Assembly (NCBI GenBank): GCA_947652115.1
Contig: OX393573.1
Location: 1,874,857-1,938,856 of the forward strand
Source: Blastomussa wellsi
Taxonomy: Eukaryota; Cnidaria; Anthozoa; Scleractinia; Plerogyridae
DNA length: 64,000 nt
Reading direction: 5' to 3'
Every line of letters starts with the position of its first letter. Position 1 is the first letter of the stretch. The position numbers were made by a program, and so were the translations under genes. The notes under the pieces were generated by a model. The model was not told the origin of the DNA. It searched no databases and saw only the letters and a list, made by a program, of their open reading frames with translations. This document shows positions 1 to 10,591 of this stretch, one piece after another.

Positions 1-79
1 GGGGCATGTTCGTCTCGAAATCTTTTGATTTTAACTTCCAAAAGCCAGTTTGAAGCCTTGCAGTTTACTTTTATTTACT

Positions 80-85
80 TTTATT
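80..85 (-). terminator. Candidate poly(A) signal of GH20-1
   Basis: The minus strand reads AATAAA here, about 95 bases past the stop codon of GH20-1; a second AATAAA lies at 70-75. This fits a short 3' UTR. No transcript evidence is available. Confidence 0.45.
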
Positions 86-178
86 AAAAAAATATTATGA
101 AAATTCTAATCGATTTCCGTTAAACGGTGTAAACAGATATGGATCTCGCGAATGATGGCTTCTCTGTTCTTACTATTG

Positions 179-3100
179 TTACTTAGGATGATTTGGTTTT
201 TCAAAATGCACCAGGCTACTGTGTCGTTTATGATCTGCAGACCTGAAAAATAATCGAGAGTCAATTTTAGTAGTGTACCTTTTCGGGCTTTAGCTTTGCA
301 GCAAGGAGCCCAAAGTTTGTCTAGGTAGGCAAAGTCTGCGTTGACCCCACTGGCCCATACCGCCAGAGCTTTTCCCGGTTTCCGTAGCATGAAGCGACTA
401 TCATAGGAGTGTTTCTTCTCGTTCTATCTCTTGGCGGCTTCAGTACTTCAAGGCTAGCTACCCTATTCACCCCCGTGGATCCGCCTCTGGTGCGGCCGTC
501 TACACTTCAACGTCAGTATAAGCTATCAAAAACACCCTTAATTTTTGGCTTTATATTAAGTTCTTATAACTCCAAAACAAGCTGGGGGACCCTAATTTTT
601 TATTATTGAGTAATGATCAGAATGAGCTACAACTTTATGCAAACTTAAAAAAAAAAACATTTCTGCGGTTTAAAGAATTAACGTGGCTCTGAAACTGCTT
701 AGTAGAATTTATTTCATCGTTAAACTGAGATTTTAGCACCCCTATCCAGACCCATATGGTAAATTGCCCAATCAAACTAGAAATACACCTCAAGTACCAC
801 TTCAATTTTCTAACAAATGATTGACGTAAAAGATATTGACTTTACCTGGTTCGTAATCTTATTTCGCCGTTCAATTTTGTTTCCTTTGTGATGTCATTCC
901 AGGTCACAGCTTCATCTGTCGAGTACTCAATTTTAAGGCCTGGCAGCGAAGTGCTTACTTTCAACTTTCCATCAATCATTCTGCAAAAAGACACAAGCTA
1001 AAAGTAGTAGTGAATTTGCTCGCCTTCGCAATCTTTACCTTCGTAGAGCCGTCCCCCTTGGCTACGAAACCCGCTATCCGCTTACCGTTTAGCTCAGTTG
1101 GTTGAGCGACGGACTACAGTGCGGGAGGTCTTAAAATAACTGAGTATAGTAGAACGTGCTCCCTTTGCTGTGACATCTGTAAATGGTTAGATGTTCTTGT
1201 CTTCTCAGAAAAGGACGATAAAACCGTAGGCCCCGTCTCCTGTATCATTGTTGACGGAGTTCCCGGTGTTGTGGTCAATCAATCAATCTTTATTTGTACT
1301 CATTCATTCTTGTTAAAAAGTTATAAATTAGAATGCAAATATTAAGAGTAAAATTGGAGTACTAGCTGCCTGGAATAACCATAAGGGCTAGCAGAGCCCG
1401 GCAGCCAGTTCACATCAGTATTAAATAGAAATAAAAATACAGGTCAGCAAGAAGATTGAAGTACAAATGTACTTGAGCCTCTGGCTCGGGAGCATTGGGC
1501 AACTACTCCCCGCTTTTCGAAGTAAAATATTTGCCGATTTGCATATTCAGGCTCCCATTTGTGGACCAACCTTGCTCTGGGTGGTGGCACGTGATACGTC
1601 ACGCCCATTTCGTCAAGCCGACCCAGTTCTCTGTAGGTCATCGTGTTCGCAAACTTCATCCAGTCACCAGTCTTTTCACGATCTCGTTCATCAGTGTTAG
1701 GCATAGTCTCCCATGAGGCTTTATGCCACGCACGTTCTGCGAGGGCCAAGAGCCGCGGAAAAAGCATGCTGTTCATCTGGTCAGCGGTACGGACTGTTTC
1801 TCCCCAGAATGAACCTTCAATTCCTATGGAGAAAGAATGAAGACATTGTCGTAAATGAAGGTGATGGTGAATTTTAAGCTCGGTAAATTTAATGTGAAAG
1901 ATTAATTTATCAACATGACACGAGCATGGGACAACGAAAAATTCTGAGTCCCCGACAAAAAAAAAACCTCGCTCTCCAGGCCATGAGTTCTCGTAGCTCA
2001 GTGGATAGAGCGCCCGCCCGGTGTTCGGGAGGTCATGGGTTCGATTCCTGTCGGGGACGCAGAATTTTTCTTTGTCCCATGCTCGTGTCATGTTGATAAA
2101 TTAATCTTTCACAATAAAGACATTGTTAGAGCTTCATTGATTGTCGAACCTTGTTAGTGTTTGCTATGGTTCTTTATTGCTACGCTAACTGATTGGTTTG
2201 AAAAGTAATTGAGCGCGTCTTTCTCAATCAATCAGAAGTACAACAAAAACCAATCGTAACTCGCTCATTCACGTTAGAGTGAGCTTCAACTGAGTCAAAA
2301 ACCAAAGTAATTACTTTGACCAATCACATGGAAAGGAGACAATCCAGTGAACCAATCAAAACTCGAAGAAATTACACTTCACCATCGTCATGGCTATTTG
2401 TTTTACGCCGGCTTTCAGTTCTTTGAGATTTATTCGTCAAGCTTACCCAAGAGGCTGGCCAAGCCGGAGTTCTCGGCCATGTATTCCGTTGGCGAATATT
2501 CAAATATCTTTTGTGTGTCCGTGAAATCAGCAGCCCAGTACAAGCCTCGCTCTTCAAAATCTGCTTCATAAGGATGATCAAGATACAGACAGTCTGGAGG
2601 GGTTAACACTACCTGGGCACAATGAAAGTAACATATAAAGTCTTGGTTTTCGGCCATCGCAGCTTGATTAAAAATAAAGCACAAACAGCGGTGATAAATA
2701 TTTTAAAACCCTGCATTTTACTGAGCGTTAGTCCACGCATAATGCACACGTTAAGTTCAGTAAAATGCGTGGTTTTAAAATGTTCATCAACGCTGTTTGT
2801 GTTTTATTTTGAAACTCAAACTAGGGTTTCATCCAGAAACATGTTGTATAGCATAATAAACAGTACCATATGAAAGTACGAGTTTTGCTAAAAGCAGGCC
2901 CACAACTGCAACCAGGCTCTCAGTCCGTGGCCCAGCTGCCCCGGCGGTCCACTCCACGGCCCACGGTCCGAGGCGCAAACTAAGGCCCACAATCAGCTTC
3001 ACGGCCCGCGGCCGGCCTACTCCACGGTCCGGCCTTTTACCTCTATTTTATATCTTTAACCGGCGAAATGCTTTTAAGTTTATCATTTTTCTCTTGCTTC

Positions 3101-6100
3101 GAATTTAGCAATAAATTCATTTCTGTAAAATATATAGAGAGATCGGACACAAGTTAATGTCATCGATATTTATAGACTTTCCTGATATGATAAGGAATTA
3201 ACGAGGAATTATTCGCAATGCACTCGACTGCACCTCGTGCAGTATCAGTTTCCTCTCTTATTCTACATCTCCGTCGGCAGGGGTATCTGGGCATGCGTGT
3301 AAATAGTCCGCTGACCAACAAGTTGTGGGCCGGGGGGCCGCGGCCGTGGAGTGAGCTGCCGGGCCCATTCTCGTCCCCATAGCCCTTTTCGTTTCTCTTA
3401 GCCGGCGGGGCCTTGGCACGAGAAACGAAGGGCTCTGGAGATTCTAGGACTTCCGGACTTCATGTATATAGCATTGATATTCTACATGTTGTGTGGTAAT
3501 ATGGCGGCCGGCGAACATTTTGACTTCCGAGACTCTCGAGGGATTTGTCCACAGATTTAGAACCACTCTGTGCAGCACTGACAAATATCACCTCTTGATA
3601 GTGCGGCTGCTTTAATATTTTTGCGCATTAAGTAAGATTTAAAAAAGAATAAATCGCTTTGTTAACTTTGTGCAACATAACGAACAGCGCCACATTGCCT
3701 GATTTCATACCGGGGCGACTGGGTCCGAGTCCGTATATTATGGGATTATTCAAAACAAGACCCACCTACTCAGAAAGAGCACACCGAGCTTTACAAGATC
3801 CTCAAGTTTGGTGCTTATCGGTCTAATATTGAACGAGATACAGCCAACCAAAAACTCCAAAATTTACTAAGAAATATATGGAGTCCGGACAAAGTGTCCG
3901 GCAATCCATACATTTCTTAGTAAATTTTCAAGTTTTTGAATGGCTATATCTCCTTCAATATTGGCCTGATTAACACCAAACTTACGGATTTTGTAATGCT
4001 CGGTGTGCATTTTCTGACTATGTGGGTCTTGGTTGAATAATCCCATAATATACGGATTTCGTTACCAGTCCCCCCGTATGAAATCGAGCAATGAAAGTAC
4101 TGCTCAATAGCTTTCATTTGAATGGTCACACGCTAGAGTTTAATGCTTAGACGCATTTGTTACATAACCTTATATCCTCCAAGAAGTGTAATTCCAAGGT
4201 TTCTTGTGTCGTTATTCATTTTCCAATAATAGGCATAAACATCTTTGTTTTTAAATGCACTTCTGTTTGTCAGCACGTCATTGCCTCCAAAGAATGCGTC
4301 ACTCCAGCCACCAAAGTCCAAACCATGTTTTTCAGTTATTCGAGACACCTTTCTCACGAAATATTCAATCAGTTCTTTCTTAATTTGTTCCTCGCTTTTG
4401 TTTGACGCATTTGCTAATCGATCGCAAGACGGCGATCTTTTCCAGACTCCCCACGCAACTTCGTCTCCCCCGAAATGATAAAAAGTCAGCGGTTCAATGT
4501 CACTGTGCATGCTCACCAGAGCTGATATCACGTAATCTAGAAAAGCATATGTTGAATTGAGGCAGGGGTTCACAACTCCATCAGTAAAGTGCTGGACAGA
4601 AAAATAGCGAGATTGATCGTCGAAGTCATTAAGAAGGAACTCCTTAGCTTCCTGTGCCTTTCCTTGTTGTATCAACCTATCATGGCGAGCTATCATGCTT
4701 TTTATAGCTGCGTGACTGTGCCCTGGAAAGTCAAACTCTGGAATCACTTGAATGTGACGCGTTGTTGCGTGACGAAGTATTTCTCGGTAATCTTCCACAG
4801 AATAGTACCCAGTGCCCGAGGTGCTGGTATCGGGGCCTGAACCGAGTTGAGACAAAATGCACGTTTTTTCCTGCAAGTCATGGCACCTTTTGGATCCAAC
4901 CTGCTACGAATAAGAAAAATTAGCAAATAAAGAAATAAAAAGAATACACATTATTCATAATAAAATTTCGAAATCTATAAGTGCTTTTGAATGGCGGGAA
5001 ACCCTCAGTCGGGAAACGAGCGACCCTGGATAGATCCGATTTGAAATGATTCTCGTCCCCAGAGGCCGCGATCCTTTTGGTCAGCACCAAGGAGTCGAGA
5101 CCTCTGGCCACCCCCAGCTTGTGAGCATGCGCAGAGTATTCGTTCTGTAGTTTTCAGCCAATCAGAATTTTCAGATTCGACAATGAGTCTGTGATTTGCG
5201 GACTTCCGGTTTTGGAGACGGCCAGAGGTCGTGATTCTTGGTGCTGACCAAAAGGATCGCGGCCTCTGGGGACGAGAATGATTTGAAGTCGGAAAATATC
5301 GGACTTAAATGCACATGCCTAGTTTTCAAAGGCTTCAGCCAACGAACTACATGGTATTTTACTTCCGGCCATTTTTATTGTCTTCAAAACCAATCAAAAT
5401 CGATGCTGTAACGGAACTTTCGAGAGTAGCTCGTTTCGTCAAGCCTGCGCAGAAAGGAACGAAGACTACTTGGGGTACGAGATTGATGGCGGGAAAGAAC
5501 GAACATTGCGTAGAAAAACTATTGCTAGACAGTCTCAACCAATGGCTTATTATCATTGTAAGAAAGTAAGAAAAAATTGTAAGAAAAACGACAAGATTTT
5601 TAAGTTTTAAAGATGTGTTTTGACAGATCTTCCGTCACCTTCAGTTATGTGTACATGTATCTTACTGGACAGGAAAAAATTAAGGCGGGGGTACATGAAA
5701 ACACACCATTAATTTTTCAAAACTATTTTCACCGTTTAGATTTAATTCCAAACCTGGGCAAAGTATACATTTTTAAAAAGCTTAAAGGCCAAAGATTATG
5801 ATTTCTTTTTTGTTCTTTCTTTGTAGCCTGACACCGGCTGATTAAATTTGCTACCTGTTGGGGAATGCTAAGGCTTACTTGAGAAAAGATAACTCCTACA
5901 AGAAGTGATCAAAATGATAATTTTTTCCTTTTTTAAAAAGAAGATGAATAGCTTAGTGTTTTAAGCCTAACAATTTTTAAAAAGTTAAAACACATGAAAT
6001 GGTGACCAGTCAAATCTGATACACAAAAATCCAGCATAGAACAGCATATGTTTTAATGCATAACTTCAACAAAATGCACTGAATGGAAAAGTTCTATGCT

Positions 6101-8927
6101 TAAAACAAAAACTTATTTAGAACAACAAATCCTGAAAATTTCAGCTCAATTGGACAAATCCTTCTCAAAATTATGTCTTTTCTCAAAGGCAAAAATAACT
6201 CGTTTTTGAGAGAACGAGCTTTGAAATTACAGTAACAAAAAAGGTTCTTAAAATAAAACTTTAATACCTTAAGATTCAAATTCCGGTAAAAACAAAAATT
6301 CGATCTTTTACAGAATTTTCATATGTACCCCCGCCTTAACATGTTGGTTCAAATTAAGAACTCATTTAAGAAAACACCTTGCAAGGACAACCGTCTATGG
6401 CGTACAGGAAGGTCCCTGGGCATAGATTTTCCCTTCCAGGCTTCCAGGTATCTTTACGACCAATTTCAGTAGGCAACCAGAAAATTTTGCGAGATGTCCA
6501 AAACTTGTTCGAGTAGTATCTGTGAACATACCTGAGTCAATTCCTCGAGTCCCGGTATTTCCAGTCTCCACCCCTCATTCTCTGACAGGTGAAAGTGAAA
6601 TTTGTTCATTTTATACATAGCCATGACATCTAAAAGCTTCAGAATTTCATGTTTTTGGATAAAATTGCGTCCAACGTCAATCATGAGCCCACGATACGGG
6701 AAACGAGGGGAGTCTTTGATTGACACCTGTGGAACTGAACGTTGGTCGTCCATGAGAGCGAGTAGAGTCTGGACGCCATAAAACACCCCTGCAGGCCCTT
6801 CACCAGTAATGATGATAATATTCTGTTTAGACTCGTCTATCTGCAGTTGATATGACTCGTGCGCAGCGGGCGAGGACTGCTGATTTTTGTTTGGTGGTAT
6901 CAGTAAAAGCATGATAGTTTTAGAGTTGTTGAAGTCCTCTCCAGATGACACTTTCAATCCAAGTTTGCCTTTTAAACAAACAAGATATGGCCCAAAATAA
7001 ATGGAATAGTTGGTATTCAGAAGAGAATTAAACGCTTCGAACTCCCCCCCTCCCCCCCCCCCCCCAAAAAAAAAAAAAAATTAAAAAATCAAAGGGACGA
7101 TACCGGGGGCTTTAAGACGTGCATACAGGCCGGGTATATAGGTGACCTCTTCGGTGTTCCGAGGTAGAATTACTTTGTAGAATCTGCCAAAAAGGTAACA
7201 TGGATTGTGTTTAACTTGTCAGTTATGTTCAGGATTGAATGCAGGTATTGTTGATTCGGCAGATACAAAACGCAGGTCACAGGTCACAGGTCCCAGGTCA
7301 CAGGTCACAAGTCAGAGGTAGGAAAAAAGGAAAACTCAACCATTACAGAATTACAACTCCTTAAAGAGCATCAGGGCCCCCGCATTTTTGTATTGCATTC
7401 TGTAATTGTTGAGTTCTCATTTTTTACTACCTCTGACTTGTGACCTGTGACCTGCGCTTTGTACCTGCCGTGTTTGATTGTGATGATCAATAATAAACGT
7501 TTTAGCATTTTAATCATTATGGACCTTCAGGACCGCGCTTTTTGCATGATACAACAAAACCACAAACTGCAGACTGTTTAATAAACAAATACCACACATA
7601 CTTGCCAAGAAGTTAACTTCATTTTCCAACCTCATTTCTCCATAAACCCGCCACTCCTGTCCCAGGGACACTTTCTTGATTTTATCAGTGATGAAGAGCT
7701 CGTCAGGTGTAGGGATTACCATATATGGAGCGTGCCTGAGATCGGTGACACCTGCAGCATGGAACCGGTCCCGAGTGAGCTTATCAAAAGAAAACACAAA
7801 ACTGAGGTCTTCGCTAGCTGTGTTAGCAATGATTCGTGGTTCCAATCCTTCACTCGCAACGTACCAATTGGGTGTCAGGTTAGAACGAGCTCTAATAAGA
7901 GTGGTGTTAAATTGAACCTTGATATGCTCTCCGGATGCTATCGACTGGAAATCACCAACAGGCTCTAACTTGTACAGACAACCGCTTAAATGAGTCATTT
8001 TGAAATTACTTCCTCCAGGTAAAACATAGCCTGTAGGGTTATTGATCAGATGTTGTTCCTGAATGATTCCCAGCAGGCAGATGTATATTGCCCATTTCCC
8101 TTTTATTATGGGATTCGAGCCTCTGTTAAAAAGTGTTATTTGCGCCCTTCCTGGGGAGAGCACGTCAAAGTAAAGTTTCACGTTGGTTGCTATGTTGTCA
8201 ATATTCGCTTGGCATAATTCGTTTATGCATAATGGAGTCTTTGTGGGAATTGCATGATTATTTGTCGTTTGGACTGGATGAAGGTTGTTGGTGATACGTT
8301 CTTCAGGTGGTACAAGCAAGTCTGGAAAAGAATAATACATTTGATCGGATGTTCAGACACAGGATTCAAACTAGGACTCGATCCGGCTTGTGGTTGCATA
8401 TGTTTATTCTTTATATTTATTATATATATAGCTCAGTAAAAATTATATTCATATCATAGTTACAAGGACCATTACACTTTCACACTGTTGAAAAACTTAA
8501 AATAATAACTAGCACGAGTCCTTGCTCGAATACTAGACTATAATACTGATTGCTGTGCGTCGTAATTTCAACTCTCTTCTCGGTGTTTGGATGAAACATT
8601 GTCTCTCGAGTTTGATATATTACTTCGACAGCGCTAATATCAACCCTGTATCTGAATTTCAGTCGGCTTCTCTGGTCACAGGAGACGGCTGGAAACAGGG
8701 CTACACTAAAAATCTTCGTCACATCGGAAACCGATCATCTGATAATTACCCTCAAGATTCTTAAACGTGGCTCACTAAATTCAAAAATGACTAACAATCC
8801 TTATTACCTTACCTCTGTTTGGCAAGTTATAAACCGAACGAATCACGGATAGTGCAAATAGCAGACCGAAAACAGAAACCAAACGCAGAGTGTTCCTTTT
8901 CAAAAAGAGTCTCTTAAACTTTGGCAT
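179..8927 (-). CDS. GH20-1: chitobiase-like beta-N-acetylhexosaminidase, predicted type II membrane protein
   Basis: Eight exons on the minus strand: 8927-8813, 8321-7602, 6968-6532, 4900-4169, 2612-2447, 1823-1571, 980-846, 242-179. All junctions are GT/AG and phases match, giving 873 residues. Residues 1-38 hold a Lys/Arg-rich start followed by one hydrophobic segment with no obvious cleavage site, so a type II signal anchor is likely. Then come a CHB_HEX domain (about 75-235), GH20b (about 280-390, ending in the HFHL and EGWRLEIPG motifs), the catalytic barrel (to about 800) and CHB_HEX_C. The catalytic pair is Asp570-Glu571 in HFGGDEV; the W-x-E motif near the barrel end (FWGETVRT) is kept. 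Odd points: the usual TDDEGW reads SENEGW, and WEDG reads WSDA, as if substrate contacts have changed. Known of the family: hydrolysis of terminal beta-GlcNAc/GalNAc by substrate-assisted catalysis. It is head-to-head with GH20-2 and closest to GH20-3. The last exon is short and is the least certain. Confidence 0.88.
330..400 (-). repeat. SINE-end fragment
   Basis: The segment around 'cccataccgccagagct' and 'tagcatgaagcgact' matches the stretch at 9680-9737 with few changes, and its complement matches the tail at about 37315-37370. It is a truncated copy in the last intron of GH20-1. Confidence 0.55.
1078..1275 (+). repeat. tRNA-headed SINE, partial
   Basis: It begins with a tRNA-like A box (TTTAGCTCAGTTGG then TTGAGCG) followed by a non-tRNA body containing 'aaatggttagatgttcttg' and 'aaggacgataaaaccgtagg', a body I recognise as typical of a widespread marine-invertebrate SINE. 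A clear B box is missing. It lies in intron 6 of GH20-1. Confidence 0.6.
1893..2113. mobile_element. Inverted-repeat element with a tRNA-like core
   Basis: Arms of about 64 bp (1893-1956 and 2050-2113) are inverted copies with only a few mismatches, and they enclose a tRNA-like sequence at 1987-2058. It lies in intron 5 of GH20-1. A fold-back non-autonomous element that captured a tRNA-like sequence, or a SINE that suffered an inverted duplication, would both give this. Confidence 0.7.
1987..2058 (+). pseudogene. tRNA-like sequence (probable tRNA pseudogene or SINE head)
   Basis: The A box (TAGCTCAGTGG) and B box (GGTTCGATTCC) are intact. A 7-bp acceptor stem forms using G-U pairs, and the D stem and T stem form. 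The anticodon stem has a mismatch at its inner pair and the base before the anticodon is C rather than T, so a working tRNA is unlikely; if one, the anticodon would read GGT (Thr). No CCA is encoded. Confidence 0.5.
2185..2375. repeat. Partial copy of the TTTCAACTGAGTGTCG MITE family
   Basis: It shares blocks such as 'gagacaatccagtgaaccaa' and 'ttcaactgag' with copies at 19371, 38959, 44419 and 46579, but the order is rearranged. It ends only about 70 bases from exon 5 of GH20-1. Confidence 0.5.
2671..2810. mobile_element. Small inverted-repeat element (MITE-like)
   Basis: The ends 'aaaataaagcacaaacagcg' and the complement of 'cgctgtttgtgttttatttt' pair, with further pairing inward around 'attttaaaaccc'. 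The element is about 140 bp and lies in intron 4 of GH20-1, just upstream of exon 5. No coding capacity. Confidence 0.65.
2890..3370. repeat. GC-rich inverted repeat flanking an AT-rich core
   Basis: Left end 'ggcccacaactg' and right end 'caagttgtgggcc' are inverted copies. Both arms contain imperfect repeats around 'ggccgtggagt' and its complement. The core (3040-3300) is AT-rich and has no coding sign. It is an intronic element of GH20-1 and looks like a degenerate non-autonomous transposon. Confidence 0.45.
3374..3545. repeat. Truncated copy of the TTCTCGTCCCC element
   Basis: It shares 'ctcgtccccatagccctttt' and 'ggccggcgaacattttgact' with the full copy at 21522-21849, but it lacks the second terminal repeat. 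Intron 4 of GH20-1. Confidence 0.6.
3701..4085. mobile_element. Long fold-back element (about 385 bp)
   Basis: The whole element is an imperfect palindrome: left 'gatttcatac' pairs with right 'gtatgaaatc', and matching continues inward for about 180 bp per arm (for example 'tccgtatattatgggattat' against its complement near 4040). The arms meet around 3905. No ORF. It lies in intron 4 of GH20-1, about 85 bases from the end of exon 4. Confidence 0.75.
4086..4141 (+). repeat. Unit of the TTTCATTTGAATGGTCACAC repeat
   Basis: It carries 'gaaagtactgctcaatagct' and 'catttgaatggtcacacgct', shared with the tandem copy in GH20-4 at 38167-38327 and partly with 2821-2880. Intron 4 of GH20-1. Confidence 0.6.
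5049..5280. mobile_element. MITE with about 60-bp terminal inverted repeats (TTCTCGTCCCC family)
   Basis: The ends read 'attctcgtccccagaggccg' and its complement, followed inward by 'gatccttttggtcagcacca' and its complement. It is a non-coding element in intron 3 of GH20-1. Related ends occur at 10513-10591, 20925-20985, 21522-21849 and 30895-30962. Confidence 0.75.
5680..6339. mobile_element. Non-autonomous DNA element with TTAAGGCGGGGGTACAT ends
   Basis: A 17-bp perfect terminal inverted repeat (TTAAGGCGGGGGTACAT) bounds 660 bp of AT-rich DNA with no supported ORF. It sits in intron 3 of GH20-1. Confidence 0.7.
7271..7456. mobile_element. MITE with CAGGTCA-rich ends
   Basis: Ends CGCAGGTCACAGGTCAC and its complement continue as matching arms through 'aagtcagaggta' and 'actcaaccattacagaatt'. 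The left end has extra direct copies of 'ggtcaca'. Intron 2 of GH20-1. Confidence 0.7.
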
Positions 8928-9122
8928 TGATAAGATTTGCATATTGTGCGCTTTAGCGTAGGATCAATTCACTTCATCAAAAATTGTGCTTGGGAATTTA
9001 GCCATATTTTCCCTTTCCGTGTTTTGCCGTCTCGGATCGATTCGCGTGACGTTAGAAAATTGATGAGTCATTTGTGGCCGGCAGCGATTTCACGAGTTAG
9101 CCAATCGGCCGATCAGGAATTA

Positions 9123-9293
9123 TATAATTTGGTTTTATCAACTGGGTTGATAATGTCAATTGGCCACCGTAAAGAGATTCAAGAGCTGACGTTTCGAGCG
9201 TTAGCCCTTCGTCGGAGCGAAAGACGTCAGCTCTTGAATCTCTTTACGGTGGCCAATTGACATTATCAACCCAGTTGATAAAACCAAATTATA
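9123..9293. mobile_element. Perfect 70-bp-arm palindromic element
   Basis: Arms 9123-9192 and 9224-9293 are exact inverted copies by eye, around a 31-base loop containing 'gagcgttagcccttcgtc', a motif seen in repeats of many marine invertebrates. The exact match suggests recent insertion or strong self-templated correction. Confidence 0.8.
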
Positions 9294-9302
9294 TTGTTAT
9301 AC

Positions 9303-9347
<45 letters not shown>

Positions 9348-9382
9348 CGATCAGGAATTAATTTAACAGTTAATGATCTTGA

Positions 9383-9640
9383 AGTTAAAGACCCTTTATC
9401 ACTTACCGTGATGCACCACGAACAAATAACCGAGTCGTGGACCATGAAACCGCCATTATAGCGAATACTTGATTCGAAAGATTCAGTTTCCCTTTCTTCT
9501 TCAAGGTTAGAGGCCATGTTATTCCTTTTATGCCATCGCAGCTGTAGACAAACGCCGGATTCGTTCCAGTCAGTGCACACATTTCATAATAAACAAAGCG
9601 CGGTGCATCACGGTAAGTGATAAAGTCTTTAAGGTGGCTG
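9383..9640. mobile_element. Inverted-repeat element in the GH20-1/2 spacer
   Basis: 'tatcacttaccgtgatgcac' near 9398 and its inverted copy near 9605-9627 bound about 250 bp. Short minus-strand ORFs inside have no recognisable similarity and are taken as chance. Confidence 0.5.
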
Positions 9641-9654
9641 GACCGTTCCAAGCT

Positions 9655-9975
9655 CAAAACTAAGGTGAAGTCTGCGTCGATCCTAGAGGCCCATACCGCC
9701 GGAGCTTATCCCGGTTTCCTTAGCATGAAGCGACTGAGAGTATTTCCACTCCCCCCTGGATGGGATGCTGGTCCATCGGAGGGTTACCCCCAGCAGGGTT
9801 ACCCGCCAGCAGTACCCAGCCGGTACTCATTTATACATAAGGTGAAGAAAGACACTTTGAGAGTAAAGTCATTAAAGTGTCTTGTCCAAGAACACAGCGC
9901 AGTGACCCGGCCAAGGCTGACCGTCCGATCTGAAGTCCAACTCACTAATTATTAGGCCACTGCGCCTCCCACTTA
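9655..9975 (-). repeat. SINE copy, antisense
   Basis: Its complement resembles the element at 37083-37372: a tRNA-like head near 9975, then 'cactgcg', a mid-section with the 'tccaaccag'-like block, and the tail at 'ccataccgcc'. It is diverged and interrupted. Confidence 0.55.
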
Positions 9976-10080
9976 TATAAAGATATTGAGGAGGTTTATT
10001 ACAAATTCAAGAGATGAGCTCTCCTTTCGAGCTAGGAGCGGAGAAAATGAAGGCAAAACTACGAGCGCCATTTTGCGGTT

Positions 10081-10292
10081 ATGCACCTATCAATGTTAAG
10101 CCGTCGGGATTTTGATCGGGAATTTTGACATGGCCGCCATTTCTAATAGTGGAGAAGTGGAAGATTTGGATACTTTTGACCAATTATGTTGTCCCTGGGG
10201 GTAGGGAATTTGACTTATCTTTTCAGAAATTGTCAAAATCCCCACCCCATGCCAGAATCCCCCTCCCTCGGGCTTAACATTGATAGGTGCAT
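10081..10292. mobile_element. MITE with ATGCACCTATCAATGTTAAG ends
   Basis: A terminal inverted repeat of about 22 bp bounds about 210 bp of non-coding DNA in the GH20-1/GH20-2 spacer. A similar single end occurs at about 31200-31232. Confidence 0.7.
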
Positions 10293-10512
10293 TATATCAA
10301 CAAGCGCTCTGCAATCCGAGTCGATATGACCTCGCGTTGACAGTAATCACGTCTTCGCAATGGAAATCTGGCATTAATACATTTAATGCGGAAAAAGACA
10401 GCTAAATTCTTTCGGGTTACAAGTGAAAACCGCGAAACCGGAAGCCGAGAGGGCTTGAGGGAGAGCGCTCTGAGCGCGCTACCAAAATAAACCGCCAGCT
10501 TCGTGCGCTGTT

Positions 10513-10591
10513 TGGCCCATTCTCGTCCCCAGAGCCGTTTGTCCCTCAGACCTCACCGGCAAAGAGAGACAAGCGGCTCTGGGGACGAGAA
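10513..10591. repeat. Short hairpin of the TTCTCGTCCCC family
   Basis: Ends 'ttctcgtccccagagccg' and its complement enclose a short core. It looks like a solo or internally deleted copy of the MITE at 5049-5280, about 260 bases upstream of the GH20-2 start. Confidence 0.65.

Noticed and set aside
1987..2058. Functional tRNA gene
   Set aside because: Anticodon-stem mismatch, wrong base before the anticodon and enclosure in a fold-back element.
1824..2091. N-terminal extension of the reading frame that contains GH20-1 exon 6
   Set aside because: It runs through a clear acceptor site into the inverted-repeat element; the paralogues all begin this exon at the same phase-1 junction.
9266..9657. 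Two overlapping minus-strand ORFs
   Set aside because: They lie inside an inverted-repeat element, overlap in different frames and have no recognised domain.
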